A stretch of DNA of 7,920 bases from an uncultured Ignavibacteria bacterium (GTDB taxonomy: Bacteria; Bacteroidota; Ignavibacteria; Ignavibacteriales; Ignavibacteriaceae). The notes beneath the pieces are model-generated. The model saw only the letters and a program-made list of their open reading frames with translations. It searched no databases and was not told where the DNA came from. Below are positions 6,761 through 7,920 of this stretch, in pieces (position 1 is the first letter of the stretch; every line of letters begins with the position of its first letter). The stretch covers positions 1-7,920 of the forward strand of contig CALKUG010000143.1 in NCBI GenBank assembly GCA_937996765.1, given 5' to 3'. A program made the position numbers and the translations under genes.

Positions 6761-6790
6761 TTTGTATTAACCAATTAACAACGACTTTTG
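6761..6790 (+). promoter_or_regulatory. Candidate FCB-type promoter of the secreted-protein gene
   Basis: TTTG (6761-6764), 18 nt, then GACTTTTG (6783-6790) matches TTTG-N17-20-TAnnTTTG with one mismatch (G for T in the -7 box). Transcription would start near 6797, giving a leader of about 45 nt. The spacer holds a tandem 8-bp repeat, ATTAACCA-ATTAACAA (6766-6781). This is a motif match only. Confidence 0.4.
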
Positions 6791-6831
6791 TTTCGATATT
6801 TCATATATTGCCAAGCGTTTTATTTAAAAGT

Positions 6832-6836
6832 AAGGA
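6832..6836 (+). promoter_or_regulatory. Ribosome binding site of the secreted-protein gene
   Basis: AAGGA lies 6 nt before the ATG at 6843. It supports that start, which also gives a clean signal peptide. Confidence 0.7.
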
Positions 6837-6842
6837 TTATAT

Positions 6843-7920
6843 ATGAAAAAAGTTACTATTGCACTCTTTCTTTTTGTTTCCTTGGTAAGTCTCAACGCAC
6901 AGACTTTACTCCTCGAGGAAAACTTCCCAACATCCGGATATATCTTTAATAATGGTTGGACCAAACATAGCGGTACCACCGATTCAATAGTTGTTGATGG
7001 TACTTCATTAACAATGCCCGGTTATTATTCAAACTCAGGTTTTGCAGCCACTGTAAAAGGTATCAGCTTAGATTACAACAAACCTTTTACAACCCCAATT
7101 ACAGGTGATGGGTCGGTTGTTTACTTCTCGTTTTTATTTAAAATAACTGAAGACGTAGTTTATTCTGGTGGTTATCCATTACATATTGGTGTGAGAGATA
7201 ATGACTCTGCATTTACCCGCTTTGCAGCTCGTGTTTTCTTTAAAACACTTGGCGGTGGCAAATTTAATGTTGGTGTTAGTAATACAAGCACAGCCTCATA
7301 TTCTTCAACTGGTTTTGATGTTAACACCACCTACCTTGCAGTTTGTAAATACAAAATTAATACTGGTGGTAACGATTCTACTTGGATCTGGGTTAAAACT
7401 AATGTCCCCGCAAGCGAATTAGAAGCAGGAGCTCCTGAAGTTACAAACTTTGTAACAGCAGGCGTAGATACACTTAACGCTTTTGCAATTCGTCAAGCTT
7501 CATCAGTCCCTGATTTTGTAATCGATGGTATTCGTGTATCACAAACATGGAGTGATGTTGCACTCCCTGTTGAACTTACATCTTTCTCTTCATCTGTAAA
7601 CGGTTCAACCGTTTCTTTAAGCTGGATAACTGCTTCTGAACTTAACAATAAAGGTTTCGAAGTTGAACGCAAAGCTGAAGGTGCTGATTTTGCTACCGTT
7701 GGTTTTGTTTCAGGAAAAGGCACAACCACTGAAATTACTGATTATTCATTTGTTGATAACGTAACAGCAGGTTCATATACCTACCGTTTAAGACAGGTTG
7801 ATTTTGATGGTTCATTTGCTTACTCAAACGAAATTAACGTTGATGTAACAACAGCTACCTCATTTGAATTAGGACAAAATTATCCTAACCCATTCAACCC
7901 AAGCACATCAATTTCATTTA
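6843..7920 (+). CDS. Secreted protein with T9SS type A-like C-terminal sorting domain (3' end beyond right edge)
   Basis: The frame is open for 359 codons from the ATG to the right edge. Residues 1-19 form a signal peptide: MKK, a hydrophobic core (VTIALFLFVSLVSL), then a likely cleavage at NA/QT. Residues 20 to about 237 are a beta-rich region rich in G, S, T, N and aromatic residues. It resembles a concanavalin/laminin-G-like jelly roll, but I cannot name a family, and no catalytic motif is obvious. LPVELTSF (241-248) then opens a fibronectin-like module (about 241-336) with ASELNNKGFEVER (264-276) and YRLRQVDFDGSFAYSNE (314-330), a linker common in FCB secreted proteins. At the edge FELGQNYPNPFNPS (341-354) begins the sorting domain that directs export by T9SS and surface anchoring or release; perhaps 70 further residues would complete it. 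The product is probably on the cell surface or extracellular. Function is unknown; an adhesin or glycan-binding role would be a guess. Confidence 0.88.
   Translation, partial: MKKVTIALFLFVSLVSLNAQTLLLEENFPTSGYIFNNGWTKHSGTTDSIVVDGTSLTMPGYYSNSGFAATVKGISLDYNKPFTTPITGDGSVVYFSFLFKITEDVVYSGGYPLHIGVRDNDSAFTRFAARVFFKTLGGGKFNVGVSNTSTASYSSTGFDVNTTYLAVCKYKINTGGNDSTWIWVKTNVPASELEAGAPEVTNFVTAGVDTLNAFAIRQASSVPDFVIDGIRVSQTWSDVALPVELTSFSSSVNGSTVSLSWITASELNNKGFEVERKAEGADFATVGFVSGKGTTTEITDYSFVDNVTAGSYTYRLRQVDFDGSFAYSNEINVDVTTATSFELGQNYPNPFNPSTSISF

Noticed and set aside
7201..7729. Plus frame 7201-7422 and minus frame 7493-7729
   Set aside because: Both overlap the secreted-protein gene, whose frame is continuous from a good start with signal peptide to the YPNPFNPS motif.
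1..7920. A novel defence, mobile or biosynthetic system
   Set aside because: Six of the seven genes are confidently assigned core-metabolism, cell-shape or common dehydrogenase genes; no integrase, transposase, CRISPR, toxin-antitoxin pair or retroelement sign is visible, and the seventh is a secreted T9SS-type protein.

Overview
The window looks like ordinary chromosome from a bacterium of the Fibrobacterota-Chlorobiota-Bacteroidota (FCB) group, most likely near Ignavibacteria/Chlorobiota. Three things point there. (1) The right-hand gene encodes a secreted protein ending in a type IX secretion (T9SS) style sorting domain with the core YPNPFNPS; the FNP(S/T) form is common in Ignavibacteria-like genomes. 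(2) A perfect Bacteroidota-type promoter (TTTG-N19-TATCTTTG) lies upstream of pyrG. (3) pyrG starts without a Shine-Dalgarno and with an A-rich leader, although mreB, the dehydrogenase gene and the secreted-protein gene do have AAGGA-type sites. Genus and species cannot be told from the sequence.

Layout. Positions 1-6730 carry six genes, all on the minus strand. In transcription order (right to left) they are a zinc alcohol/aldehyde dehydrogenase (5726-6730), pyrG (3910-5559), purN (3236-3838), purH (1714-3234), mreB (678-1703) and the first 226 codons of mreC (1-678, cut by the left edge). A 112-bp divergent intergenic region follows. The only plus-strand gene, a T9SS cargo-like secreted protein, starts at 6843 and runs off the right edge. 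With the two edge-truncated genes included, no gene-free stretch exceeds 166 bp. I see no tRNA, rRNA, CRISPR array, insertion sequence or long repeat.

How the genes relate. purN, purH, mreB and mreC are packed with junctions of +1 bp, +10 bp and a 1-base TAATG overlap, so they look like one transcript with translational coupling. PurN and PurH catalyse early and final steps of IMP synthesis, PyrG makes CTP from UTP, and MreB/MreC scaffold lateral cell-wall synthesis. pyrG has its own promoter, and a hairpin separates it from purN, so pyrG may be its own unit or may read through. The dehydrogenase is separated from pyrG by an AT-rich 166-bp gap with two dyads and looks independent.

I found no convincing undescribed system. 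The points most worth checking are the purine/cell-shape gene coupling, the strong FCB promoter and leader of pyrG, two substitutions in the PurH cyclohydrolase domain, the TTG start of purN, and the secreted protein at the right edge.
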